Below, in pieces: positions 47,266 to 55,342 of a DNA stretch of 64,000 nt. Made by a program: the position numbers and the translations under genes. The stretch comes from Frigoribacterium sp. Leaf186 (GTDB lineage Bacteria > Actinomycetota > Actinomycetes > Actinomycetales > Microbacteriaceae), in NCBI RefSeq assembly GCF_001423905.1, contig NZ_LMPQ01000010.1:678448-742447 (forward strand), given 5' to 3'. Numbering within the stretch: position 1 is the first letter of the stretch; the number at the start of each line of letters is the position of its first letter. The notes beneath the pieces are model-generated. The model worked only from the letters and a program-made list of their open reading frames with translations. It had not been told where the DNA came from and ran no database searches.

Positions 47266-48321
47266 ATGACCGACCTGCCTACCCGCACCCGTTTCGCCAC
47301 CGTCGACGCCGAGCGCTCGGTCGCCTTCGCCGAGGCCGACCTCGAGGCTCCGGTCGGGTCGCAGGTCGTCGTGCGCATCCGCTACACGGGCGTCTGCGCG
47401 ACGGACACCCACGGGTGGGCGTCGGGCGGGCTTATCCCCGCTGCGGTGTTCGGCCACGAGTGGACCGGCACCGTCGTCGCGGCCGGCGACCAGGTGACCA
47501 CCGTCGCCGTGGGGGACCGCGTCGTCGCCAGCGTCGGCCCGCCGTGCGGCGCCTGTGCCATGTGCCGCGCCGGACACCCCGACCACTGCGACACGGCCTT
47601 CGCCGAAGCCAACGGCATCTCGCCCGACGCCCCCACCCACGGAGCCTTCGCCCAACACGTCACCGTCCACGAACGCCGCGTCCAACGCGCCCTCGACGGC
47701 CTCAGTGACGAACAACTCGGCCTCGTCGAACCCACCGCCGTCACGTTCCACGCCGTCCGCCGCGCCGGCCAGCGACTCGGCTCGGTCGTCATCGTGCAGG
47801 GCGCCGGCCCCATCGGCCTGCTCACCGCCCAGCACGCCCGCCACGCCGGTGCCGGAGCCGTCATCGTCGTCGAACCCATGGAGGCGCGGCGTGAGACCGC
47901 CCGCCGCCTCGGCTTCACCGACGTCCACGCTCCCGGCGCGGGCTTCACGGCCCGGGTGCTCGAGCTGACCGGCGGACTCGGGGCGGACGTCCTCTACGAG
48001 TGCACCGGCGCCTCCTCACTGTTCCAGCCGAGCGCCGAGCTCGTCCGCCGCGGCGGCACGCTCGCGCTGCTCGGCTACCCGATGACCACCTCCGAGGTCT
48101 CGAACGGCGACTGGCAGAGCCGCGAGCTCACCGTCGTCGGCAGCCTCGCCTACACGCACTCCGAATTCGTCGGCGCGATGCGCGCGCTCGCCGACGGCTC
48201 GGTCGAGGCGGGGCCGCTGATCACGGGGACGGTCGGGCTCGACGACCTGCCGGGGTTGCTCGAGGAGCTCGACAGCGGCAAGACCGAGCACGCGAAGGTG
48301 CTGGTCGCGCCGAACGGGTGA
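47266..48321 (+). CDS. Zinc-dependent alcohol dehydrogenase family protein
   Basis: 351 aa of the medium-chain dehydrogenase family. Catalytic zinc ligands lie in GVCATDTHGW (Cys) and GHEWTG (His-Glu). The structural-zinc lobe is CGACAMCRAGHPDHC with four Cys. The Rossmann fold has VIVQGAGPIGLLTAQHA and an acidic VVEPMEARR, suggesting NAD preference. The closest type is sorbitol/threonine dehydrogenase-like; the substrate is unknown. Confidence 0.85.
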   Translation: MTDLPTRTRFATVDAERSVAFAEADLEAPVGSQVVVRIRYTGVCATDTHGWASGGLIPAAVFGHEWTGTVVAAGDQVTTVAVGDRVVASVGPPCGACAMCRAGHPDHCDTAFAEANGISPDAPTHGAFAQHVTVHERRVQRALDGLSDEQLGLVEPTAVTFHAVRRAGQRLGSVVIVQGAGPIGLLTAQHARHAGAGAVIVVEPMEARRETARRLGFTDVHAPGAGFTARVLELTGGLGADVLYECTGASSLFQPSAELVRRGGTLALLGYPMTTSEVSNGDWQSRELTVVGSLAYTHSEFVGAMRALADGSVEAGPLITGTVGLDDLPGLLEELDSGKTEHAKVLVAPNG

Positions 48322-48653
48322 CGGGCATGACTCGTCAAGTCATTGACGAGCAACTGGTATGCAGCCGACGGTTGCGACGACCGATAAGAGCTTGACATCA
48401 GCCGAGTGCGACACGGAGTCAAGTTTGTTGGTTTACATCAGCACGCATTCAGTGTTTCTCGCCTCCGAGTGAACGACTCACGTTGGCTCGTCGGAAGAGT
48501 TGAGCCTCGCCGGTGGGCTTCCTTGCCACATCCAGTCCTTGCCCCATTTCGGCGGCGCGCGGCGGATCATTGCGATATTCCATGAACGAGTTCGTCAACT
48601 GGTCGCTGCACCATGCACGACATCGCTCGCCGCCAGCGCAGCTGTTATTGGTG
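48322..48653. other. Gene-free region
   Basis: About 330 bases between convergent genes, AT-richer than the surroundings. No ORF or hairpin of note is seen. Confidence 0.5.
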
Positions 48654-49676
48654 CTACATATCTAGCTCCATATCGCCCGCAGAGCCTGATGCGGCAAGCG
48701 ACGCGGGTAGCCATCGTGCTAAGCAGCAGTCCTTGAGGGTTACGTTGCCTATTCCGCACGGACACTCCATGTCAACATCTAATGTCGTGTGGTCGTGTTC
48801 CTGTTTGTCCGGGCCATCCAGACCCATAAGGTGAGCAACGTATCGATGAATGGACCATTCAGCCACCGGAACCACCCAAGCTCGCCCGCCGACATTGAGA
48901 AACCAACGATCTGCGTCTGCATCACTCAAAGTTGGAAACGCCGTACTCTCAAACCGGGTTGTGGGACCCAGGAAGAAAGTCCAGGAAAACCCGCCCATCA
49001 GCACATCGTTCAGAACGCCGCCGTCCTGGCGTTCCCATCCAACGTTCAGCAGGCTGCGCGGGTTGGCTCCCTGAACGCTAGTGTTTACCCACTTCGTGAC
49101 AAACAGAGTCATCCGTGACCGGTCGTAGTCATCGTCGAGGATCGCTCTTCGCAGCTCACGAAGTTCACGTCGACTTAGAGTCGCCTTGCGGAAAAGGGCG
49201 CTTGGCGCGAGAGCCGACTTGAGCATCAGCCCAGCGGCTGCTCTGTACAGTAAGCGTGCCTCAACGCCGCGGAGGACCACGACATCGCTCTCCCGACGCA
49301 AGCTGACGCGCACATCGGCAAGGTCCTGAGGGCGTCCCTTTGTGATCGAGGCTTGATATTGCTCGGCGCGGCCCAGCCACTGCTCACAGACGGTGCAAAG
49401 TAGGTAGTGCTTCGGGTAGTCGTTGGTCTGTGTCTTGACTCCGAGCGTTAGGTAGCTCCCGATAGGCCGACCCTCACGCTTTGCCCACTGCCCCGCCCAC
49501 TTAGGAACAACGTGGCTCAACTGAAGGGGTCGATCCTGCTGGCACAGTCCGCATGCGGCGATGACGTCGCCACTGGCCTTGTGATCACTTCCGCGCACTA
49601 CAACGTCCGATGCGCCCTCGAAGACTTTCTCGCGAGACGCCGTCGGCACCGTCCTCGCAGTCTTATGCATCGTCAT
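48654..49676 (-). CDS. HNH-like zinc-finger protein with SEC-C-like C-terminus
   Basis: 340 aa from ATG 49676 (AAGGAGAGGAG upstream; an ATG two codons later is possible). An N-terminal CGLCQQ, LSHVVPKW and LLCTVCEQWLG arrangement matches HNH-type domains with a treble-clef zinc site. The C-terminal MECPCGIGNVTLKDCCL resembles the SEC-C zinc motif (CxC...CC). The middle is unrecognised. Such HNH proteins often occur in defence or mobile regions; codon use looks less GC-rich than its neighbours, in line with transfer. Confidence 0.6.
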   Translation of the reverse strand: MTMHKTARTVPTASREKVFEGASDVVVRGSDHKASGDVIAACGLCQQDRPLQLSHVVPKWAGQWAKREGRPIGSYLTLGVKTQTNDYPKHYLLCTVCEQWLGRAEQYQASITKGRPQDLADVRVSLRRESDVVVLRGVEARLLYRAAAGLMLKSALAPSALFRKATLSRRELRELRRAILDDDYDRSRMTLFVTKWVNTSVQGANPRSLLNVGWERQDGGVLNDVLMGGFSWTFFLGPTTRFESTAFPTLSDADADRWFLNVGGRAWVVPVAEWSIHRYVAHLMGLDGPDKQEHDHTTLDVDMECPCGIGNVTLKDCCLARWLPASLAASGSAGDMELDM

Positions 49677-49962
49677 ATCTCCTCTCCTTGCAGCCTTAGC
49701 AAGGGCGCAAGTAGCTTTACCTGCCACCCCGTGTTTTTGATCTTGACGCGTCGTCATTGCGGACGACACTCGCAAACGTCCGTGCCCTCTTGTAGGTGTC
49801 CTCCTACGACCAGTGGGGCTGATGGCGGGGCCGAGAATTTGGAGTCATTCCTCACATTTGGCGGTATAACGCCGGATGAGTTGCTGTCGCGTCAACCTTG
49901 TCTGTGGGCGAAGGACCTCCTGCGACCCCTAATCGAAGCATGTCACGCGTGTCTCGGGGGGC

Positions 49963-49984
49963 CGACCCGCGCCTCCTCGGGTCA
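49963..49984 (-). repeat. Dispersed repeat at a stop codon
   Basis: On the minus strand it reads TGACCCGAGGAGGCGCGGGTCG, listed here by parts: TGA stop of the next gene, then CCCGAGGAGGCGCGGGTCG. The flanking GACCCG and CGGGTC can pair, giving a small hairpin directly at the end of translation. Confidence 0.65.
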
Positions 49985-50413
49985 GGGGCGGTCGGGGACG
50001 CAGACGTAGTCGTCGCCGAAGGCCTCGGTGACGCGGCGGATGGCCTCGGGCGTGCCCCACTGCTCGATCTGCTCGCAGGCGTGGTCGGCCCGGGCGGCGT
50101 ACATGCCGAAGGCGCCGACGTCGACGTAGGTGTAGTCGTGGCCGCCGTCGGAGCGGCCTCCGGTGCCGGGTTCGTCGGGCAGATCGATGACGTAGCCGTC
50201 GGGGAACCGCATCTCGACCCCGTGTGGTGCGCAGGTCGGCAGGGTGTCGGTCGTGAGGTCGGCGACGATCACCGGCTCGTAGGTCGTGCAGTACGGGATG
50301 CGTGCGTCGGCCCCGGACAACGACAGCGGCACGTCCGGGTCGGCCCGCACCGCGAGCACCAGGAGCACCGTCACCACCAGTACGGCGGTGAGAAGGCCGG
50401 CGAGGAGCTTCAT
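49982..50413 (-). CDS. Hypothetical secreted or membrane-anchored protein
   Basis: 143 aa: one N-terminal hydrophobic segment (LLAGLLTAVLVVTVLLVLAV), then an extracytoplasmic part with four Cys (YCTTYEP, PTCAPHG, HACEQIE, YVCVPDR) that could form two disulfides. No family recognised. It ends at the dispersed repeat. Confidence 0.65.
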   Translation of the reverse strand: MKLLAGLLTAVLVVTVLLVLAVRADPDVPLSLSGADARIPYCTTYEPVIVADLTTDTLPTCAPHGVEMRFPDGYVIDLPDEPGTGGRSDGGHDYTYVDVGAFGMYAARADHACEQIEQWGTPEAIRRVTEAFGDDYVCVPDRP

Positions 50414-50672
50414 GGGGTGAACCTACCGCCACGCTGCCGGCCTCGTCGGGTCGACCCGGAGTGACACGAACGGGGGCTGCGAGGATTATTCGTTTTCCAC
50501 TAGCGTGTGGCGAGCAGGCAGTGGTGAAGCGGTCGAGGAACCTCCGATCGCCGACTCCTGACCTTCTGGTGCAGCCATCCTCTCTCGGGCTCCACCAGTC
50601 TTCGCGACGAACGCCCGACGGACGTTCGGCGTCGCTGCGCGCCCTTGTCGACCTGACCCGAAAGTTCGAACC

Positions 50673-51683
50673 TTGCCTCACGAGACGCCCGCCGGCTGGT
50701 ACCCAGCCCCGCACGCCAACAACGAACCGCGCTACTGGGACGGACAGCGCTGGTACGACGCAGCTCCGACGGTCGCCGAAGTGCCGGCGATGCCCGCACC
50801 GGGTCCCGACGCCATGCAGGTTCCGCCCGCTCAACCCGGTCCTGACGCGCAGCAGGCTCCGCCCTTCCAACCGAACGGAGCTGCGCCGGGGGCTCGATCC
50901 CGGAAGCTGGCTCTGGCAGCCCTCTTCGTGGGGATCGCTGCCTTCCTCACCGGTCTCGTCCCCGTGCTCGGCCTCCTCCTGGCTCTCGGAGGCGTCGCCT
51001 TGGGCATCTCTGCGCTCGTCAAGAAGCAGCAGAAGAACGCCGCCATCACGGGCCTCGCCCTCGGTAGCGTCGCCCTGCTCACCGGCATCATCGCGACGTC
51101 GGCCGCGCTGGCCGGCCCCGGCACGACGGCCACCGAAGCAAGCGTGATCGAGACGGCCGAGGCCACGGCCGAGGTCAGCGAACCCGCCGAGCCGACGGAG
51201 GAGGCAGCCGCGCCCGAGACGTCCGAGCCCGAGCCCGCGGCGAGCGAAGCACCCGTCGCGACCGGCACCATCGAGAACCCGGCACCGCAGCCCCACGTCG
51301 CCAAGGGCTTCCTCGGGGGAGAGAAGTACAGCCTGACCGCGAAGATCGTCGACGCGAACGCCGGTGCACTCGTCGAGCAATGGAACATGTTCAACGACGA
51401 AGCCCCGGCAGGCTTCAAGTACGTCGTCGCCGAACTCTCGATGACGGGCATCGACCCGGACGGCGTCGAGCCGTCGCTGGCCTCGTACGACCTCTCGCTC
51501 GCGACCCCCGAGGGGAACCGCTACGACAGCGAGTACGTCGTCTTCGGTGACGGGATGCCCTCGATGAACGACGGCCCCACCCTGTACCCGGGTTCGTCCT
51601 TCACCGGATACACCGCCTACATCGTGCCCGAGGCCGCGCAGTCGTTCGTGCTCTACGACAACGGCGAGTACATCGCCTTCTAG
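50673..51683 (+). CDS. DUF2510 membrane protein with DUF4352-like domain
   Basis: 336 aa from TTG 50673. It begins with the DUF2510 module AGWYPAPHANNEPRYWDGQRWYDA. A Pro-rich stretch, two hydrophobic segments (DUF4190-like, about 80-145) and an acidic Ala/Glu linker follow. The C-terminal beta domain (FKYVVAELSMTGIDPD, SSFTGYTAYIVPE) resembles DUF4352. Probably a cell-surface protein of unknown role, typical of Actinobacteria. Confidence 0.75.
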   Translation: MPHETPAGWYPAPHANNEPRYWDGQRWYDAAPTVAEVPAMPAPGPDAMQVPPAQPGPDAQQAPPFQPNGAAPGARSRKLALAALFVGIAAFLTGLVPVLGLLLALGGVALGISALVKKQQKNAAITGLALGSVALLTGIIATSAALAGPGTTATEASVIETAEATAEVSEPAEPTEEAAAPETSEPEPAASEAPVATGTIENPAPQPHVAKGFLGGEKYSLTAKIVDANAGALVEQWNMFNDEAPAGFKYVVAELSMTGIDPDGVEPSLASYDLSLATPEGNRYDSEYVVFGDGMPSMNDGPTLYPGSSFTGYTAYIVPEAAQSFVLYDNGEYIAF

Positions 51684-51697
51684 TCGAGGCAGGAGCG

Positions 51698-51731
51698 AAG
51701 GAGGCGCTGGTCGGGTGACCAGCGCCTCCTT
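51698..51731. terminator. Perfect hairpin from an inverted pair of dispersed repeats
   Basis: AAGGAGGCGCTGGTC (51698-51712) pairs perfectly with GACCAGCGCCTCCTT (51717-51731). It lies between the convergent DUF2510 and Dabb genes, so it can serve both strands. This is a CTGG variant of the dispersed repeat. Confidence 0.85.
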
Positions 51732-51746
51732 TCGTCGTCCGTCGCG

Positions 51747-52058
51747 TCAGGCCGCGACGTCGAAGACGACGACGCGGGCGGACGCGTCGCCGAGGTAGGT
51801 CGCCACGGGCTGGTGCGACGGGTGGGGGAGGTAGCCGTCGCGCGCGGCGGCGTCGCGGAAGCGGACCACGAGCATCCAGTCGAAGCGGGCCTCGAGTTGT
51901 TCGGGGCTGACGCTCTCGCCACTCGACACCGACAGCACGCCGTCGATGCCGGTCAGGTGCTCGGTCGACAAGCGTGACGCCTGCTCGGACGCGTCGGCCG
52001 GCGCCCCCTCGGCCCACTCGACCAGCACCACGTGCACGATCTCGTCCGTCTCGGCCAT
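51747..52058 (-). CDS. Dabb (stress-responsive A/B barrel) family protein
   Basis: 103 aa from ATG 52058 (GGAGGG upstream). IVHVVLVEWAEGAPADAS, ARFDWMLVVRFRDAAARDGYL and HPSHQPVATYL are typical of the Dabb dimeric alpha/beta barrel. Members bind varied small molecules; the function here is unknown. It lies downstream of the apionate operon but is separated by a strong hairpin. Confidence 0.82.
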   Translation of the reverse strand: MAETDEIVHVVLVEWAEGAPADASEQASRLSTEHLTGIDGVLSVSSGESVSPEQLEARFDWMLVVRFRDAAARDGYLPHPSHQPVATYLGDASARVVVFDVAA

Positions 52059-52162
52059 CCGCGAACCCTCCAGTCGACGCTGCTCGACGCGGCAGGTCAC
52101 CTGATCCTGACACGGGCACCGCACGAGGGGCCGGCCCGAGCGACCACCGCACCACGCGCGAA

Positions 52163-52200
52163 CGCAGGAGGCGCGGGTCACGCGACCCGCGCCTCCTGCG
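52163..52200 (-). terminator. Terminator hairpin of the apionate operon (inverted dispersed repeats)
   Basis: CGCAGGAGGCGCGGGTC (52163-52179) and its exact complement (52184-52200) around an ACGC loop, a perfect 17-bp stem. It lies 16 bases after the apnO stop. Confidence 0.85.
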
Positions 52201-52215
52201 TCCGGTCGACGCGGC

Positions 52216-53136
52216 CTAGCGGCGGACGGCGTCGATCTTGAGCATCCGCGCGATGACGCTGTCGAGCTGGCTGTCGTCGAAGATCTTCTTCCAGTCGTCC
52301 TTGACGATCGACTCGCGGCCGTAGTCCATCGCGATGTGGCAGGCGTCGCTGAACGGGTTCGAGCCGCGCAGGCCGTTGGTCAGCGCGATCCAGGTGTGGC
52401 CGTAGAGCATCGCGCGGGCCGCCTCGTAGGGCACCCCGACGCCGTCGACGGTCTCTTCGAGCGCCTCCTTCAAGAACGCACCGATCATGCAGGCCATCGT
52501 CTCGACCAGCGTCGGCTCGAGCACGGCCAGCTGCTTGACCGTCACGTAGTGCACGGCGATGACGGGTGCGTAGATCGTCGAGATGACCTGCGTCATCAGC
52601 TCACGCACGGGCGAGTCGTCGGCCACGCCCTCGAGCGCCGCGACGACCTCCTGCGGGGCGGCCACGCCACCGAACGTGTCGGCCCACTCCTCTTTCGTGG
52701 TGCGCTCGAGGAACACGCTGGGGTGGCAGGGGTGCGCCACCGCGTAGTGGATGTCCTCGCGCACGGCGAGCAGGCCCGCGTAGGCGGCCGCCGGGTCGAG
52801 GGTCAAGATGACGGCGCCGCTCTTCATCGCCGGGACGACCTGCTCGGAGACCTTGCCGAGCACCACGTCGGGCACGGCCAGGATGACCACGTCGGCGTCC
52901 TCCACGGCCACGTCGGTCGCGGTCACCGTGCGGCCGAGCGACTCGATCAGCTCGACGCCGGCGGGCGACGCCTCGCTGTAGAGGGTCGTGTAGGCGCTCT
53001 TGGCGAGGTTGTTCGAGACCCGCTGGCCCATCTTGCCGCCGGCGCCGATGACGGCGACGGTGACGTCGGACGAGCCCTGACCGTCGGCGTACGTGACGGT
53101 GCTCTCGGGGGCGGTCGTGTCGAGGGTGTCAGTCAT
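52216..53136 (-). CDS. apnO: D-apionate oxidoisomerase
   Basis: Predicted to oxidise and isomerise D-apionate to 3-oxo-isoapionate with NAD. The 306 aa have an N-terminal Rossmann fold (VAVIGAGGKMGQRVSNNLA), HPCHPSVF, and a C-terminal helical domain of the phosphogluconate-dehydrogenase-like type found in ApnO (VETMACMIGAFLKEAL, LYGHTWIALTNGL). The neighbours oiaC, lerI, derI and lerK complete the known route, which supports the call. It is the last gene of the operon. Confidence 0.8.
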   Translation of the reverse strand: MTDTLDTTAPESTVTYADGQGSSDVTVAVIGAGGKMGQRVSNNLAKSAYTTLYSEASPAGVELIESLGRTVTATDVAVEDADVVILAVPDVVLGKVSEQVVPAMKSGAVILTLDPAAAYAGLLAVREDIHYAVAHPCHPSVFLERTTKEEWADTFGGVAAPQEVVAALEGVADDSPVRELMTQVISTIYAPVIAVHYVTVKQLAVLEPTLVETMACMIGAFLKEALEETVDGVGVPYEAARAMLYGHTWIALTNGLRGSNPFSDACHIAMDYGRESIVKDDWKKIFDDSQLDSVIARMLKIDAVRR

Positions 53137-53938
53137 TGTTCTTGCTCCTTAGTTCAGAGATGGTTCGTGTCGTCCACTCGGCTTCGAGCCGCGTGGTGGT
53201 CTCGGGGTCGCCCTGCCAGGGCAGCCAGTGCTCGACGACCTGGTTGACGCTCGTCGCGCCTCCGTCGCGCTCGTCGAGCGCCGCCCGGATGCCGTCGTAG
53301 TCGAGTCGTCCCTCGCCGAGCGGGGTGCTGGTCAGGGCGAACCCGACCCAGCCGTCCTTCCGCGAGAACGCGAAGTCCTTCACGTGCCAGTTCGCGACGA
53401 ACGGCAGGCAACGGGCCGTCACGTCGGCCGGGTGCTCGAGGTTCGCCACGGTGTTCGCCGGGTCGAGCACGATGCCGAGCCGCGGGCTGCCGACCGCACG
53501 CACGACGGCCACGAGCTCGGTCGACCCGACCTGCTCGTAGGTCTCGAGGGCGAGGGTGACCCCCGCCTCCTCGTACTCGGGCAGCACCTCGCGCAGCCGG
53601 CGCTCGGTCTCGGCCGCGTCGGGGCGGTCGTCGCCCGCCGTCCACATGCTGCGGACCAGGGAGGCGCGCAGCGCCACCGCGAGTCGCAGCCACGTCCGCA
53701 AGACGGTCGGCCCGGTGCCCCGGGTGCCGAGTTCGAGCGTCAGCCCGAGCTCGTCGGCCAGGCCCCGCAGCGCGGCGAGCTGCTCGTCGGAGTAGCCGGT
53801 CAGGGCCTCGTGGTCGCAGATCTGGAACAACCGGACGCCCTGCGCAGCCGTGTCGCGCAGCATGTCGTCGAGGGTCATCGGCCCCGGGACGAGGTCGCTG
53901 CCGCGCCAGAAGTAGGCGTAGGTGCTGAGGCCGATCAC
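53129..53938 (-). CDS. oiaC: 3-oxo-isoapionate decarboxylase (TIM-barrel, AP-endonuclease-2 fold)
   Basis: 269 aa of the sugar isomerase/epimerase fold with metal-site motifs VTLALETYEQVG (Glu), GIVLDPANT (Asp), NWHVKDFAF (His) and LGEGRLDY (Glu). Starting at GTG 53938 it overlaps lerI (GTGA); its stop overlaps apnO by 8 bases. In characterised D-apionate pathways a decarboxylase of this fold makes L-erythrulose; the exact reaction here is inferred from context. Confidence 0.72.
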   Translation of the reverse strand: MIGLSTYAYFWRGSDLVPGPMTLDDMLRDTAAQGVRLFQICDHEALTGYSDEQLAALRGLADELGLTLELGTRGTGPTVLRTWLRLAVALRASLVRSMWTAGDDRPDAAETERRLREVLPEYEEAGVTLALETYEQVGSTELVAVVRAVGSPRLGIVLDPANTVANLEHPADVTARCLPFVANWHVKDFAFSRKDGWVGFALTSTPLGEGRLDYDGIRAALDERDGGATSVNQVVEHWLPWQGDPETTTRLEAEWTTRTISELRSKNND

Positions 53939-54822
53939 GAGGTCACCCGGTCTCGGGGCGCGGCAGTGTCGGCGGTGGCCGTCGCGTCGGCCGAGTCGTC
54001 GTCGTCGGCCAGCGTCTCGTCGAGCGCGAGCGCCAGCGCCTCGTCGAGGATGCGCTCCACGGCGGAGGGGTCGTGGGCGAAGCGGCCGAGGAACAGCCCT
54101 CGGACCTGGCCGCCCAGACCGGTCAGCAACCCAGGACCGGCGCTGCCGCCGTAGATCACCCGGCTGCCCGCGCGATCGGGCAGGCCGGCGAGGTGCTCCT
54201 CGACGGCCGCGACCACCGCGGTGATGTGGCCGGCGGACGCCGGGACCGGGGCGCCGATCGCCCACAGGGGCTCGTAGGCGACGAGCAGTGCACCGGCCAG
54301 CCCGGCCTCGTCGGCCGCGGCCAGGGCCAGGTCGAGCTGCTGCGTCACCTCGAGGGCCGCGAGGGCGGGCGACGTCTCGTCGGCCTCGCCCACGCAGAGC
54401 AGCGGGGTGATGCCGTGGCGCAGCGCCGCGGCCGTCTTGGCCGCGACGACCGCATCGTCCTCGTGGAAGAGCGCGCGCCGTTCGGCGTGGCCGATCTCGG
54501 CGAGGGTGCAGCCGATCTCGGCCAGCTCGGCGCCGCTGACCTCACCCGTGAAGGCCCCGGCGTCGTCGGTCGCGAGGTCTTGGGCACCGAGGCGGACCGG
54601 GGTGCCGGCCAGCGCCTCCTGCACGGGGACGAGCGACGGGAACGTCGGCACGACGAACAGCTCGACCACGCCCTGCCGCAGGGCGGGGTGGCGCCGCGCG
54701 ATCTCGGCCACCTCGGTGCTCCACGCGAGGGTCTTCGCGTGCGAGAAGTACATCTTGAGGCTCACCCCGATCGTGAAGCGGGCCGAGGGGGGCCGGACGG
54801 GTGCGGTCGCCACGTCGGTCAC
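53935..54822 (-). CDS. lerI: L-erythrulose 1-phosphate isomerase (triosephosphate isomerase family)
   Basis: 295 aa TIM homologue with catalytic Lys in [11 protein letters not shown], His in IGHAERR and Glu in AYEPLWAIG. It differs from glycolytic TpiA in the SLKMYF loop (instead of NWKMN), as in LerI of tetritol and apionate pathways, converting L-erythrulose 1-phosphate to D-erythrulose 4-phosphate. GTG start overlaps derI. An acidic Ala/Asp tail ends the protein. Confidence 0.8.
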   Translation of the reverse strand: MTDVATAPVRPPSARFTIGVSLKMYFSHAKTLAWSTEVAEIARRHPALRQGVVELFVVPTFPSLVPVQEALAGTPVRLGAQDLATDDAGAFTGEVSGAELAEIGCTLAEIGHAERRALFHEDDAVVAAKTAAALRHGITPLLCVGEADETSPALAALEVTQQLDLALAAADEAGLAGALLVAYEPLWAIGAPVPASAGHITAVVAAVEEHLAGLPDRAGSRVIYGGSAGPGLLTGLGGQVRGLFLGRFAHDPSAVERILDEALALALDETLADDDDSADATATADTAAPRDRVTS

Positions 54823-55307
54823 GCCGCGTCGATGCCGACGGGCTCGCCCGAGCCGTCGTAGCCGCAGATCGCCGCGACCTTCTCGGCCGAGGCGCTCGAG
54901 GTGTCGAAGCGGTAGGTGAGGAACTCCTTCGCCAGGCGGCGCATGAGCTCGACGCCGATCACGCGCTGGCCCATGCAGAGCACCTGCGCGTCGTTCGACA
55001 GCACGGCGCGCTCGACCGAGAACGTGTCGTGCGCGGTCACCGCCCGGATGCCGGGCACCTTGTTGGCCGCGATGGCGACGCCGAGCCCGGTGCCGCAGAT
55101 CAGGATCGCCCGGTCGGCGCGGCCGTCGGCGACCATGCGGGCCGCCTCGACGGCGACGTGCGGGTAGGCGGTGTGGCCGTCGGCGGCGACCCCGACGTCG
55201 GCGACGCTCGCGACCCCGTCGTTCGCCTCGAGGTCCTTCTTGAGGACCTCTTTGTAGTCGTACCCGGCGTCGTCCGATCCGACGACGATGCGCAGCTGGT
55301 CAGCCAT
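54819..55307 (-). CDS. derI: D-erythrulose 4-phosphate isomerase (RpiB family)
   Basis: 162 aa RpiB/LacAB fold with active-site Cys in [19 protein letters not shown] and the N-terminal [13 protein letters not shown]. In an erythrulose operon this enzyme makes D-erythrose 4-phosphate, a pentose-phosphate intermediate. ATG 55307 follows AAAGG; an in-frame start 13 codons upstream lacks one. Confidence 0.82.
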   Translation of the reverse strand: MADQLRIVVGSDDAGYDYKEVLKKDLEANDGVASVADVGVAADGHTAYPHVAVEAARMVADGRADRAILICGTGLGVAIAANKVPGIRAVTAHDTFSVERAVLSNDAQVLCMGQRVIGVELMRRLAKEFLTYRFDTSSASAEKVAAICGYDGSGEPVGIDAA

Positions 55308-55342
55308 GGTGGTGCCTTTCGTGGAGGGTGTTGAGGAGGGGA

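Noticed and set aside
53557-53575. GACCCCCGCCTCCTCG in oiaC as a dispersed repeat
   Set aside because: One mismatch in the core, and it encodes ordinary protein sequence (YEEAGVTL) expected in this fold.
53935-54822. Glycolytic triosephosphate isomerase
   Set aside because: The fold is right, but the lysine loop differs from TpiA and the operon holds erythrulose enzymes, so lerI fits better.
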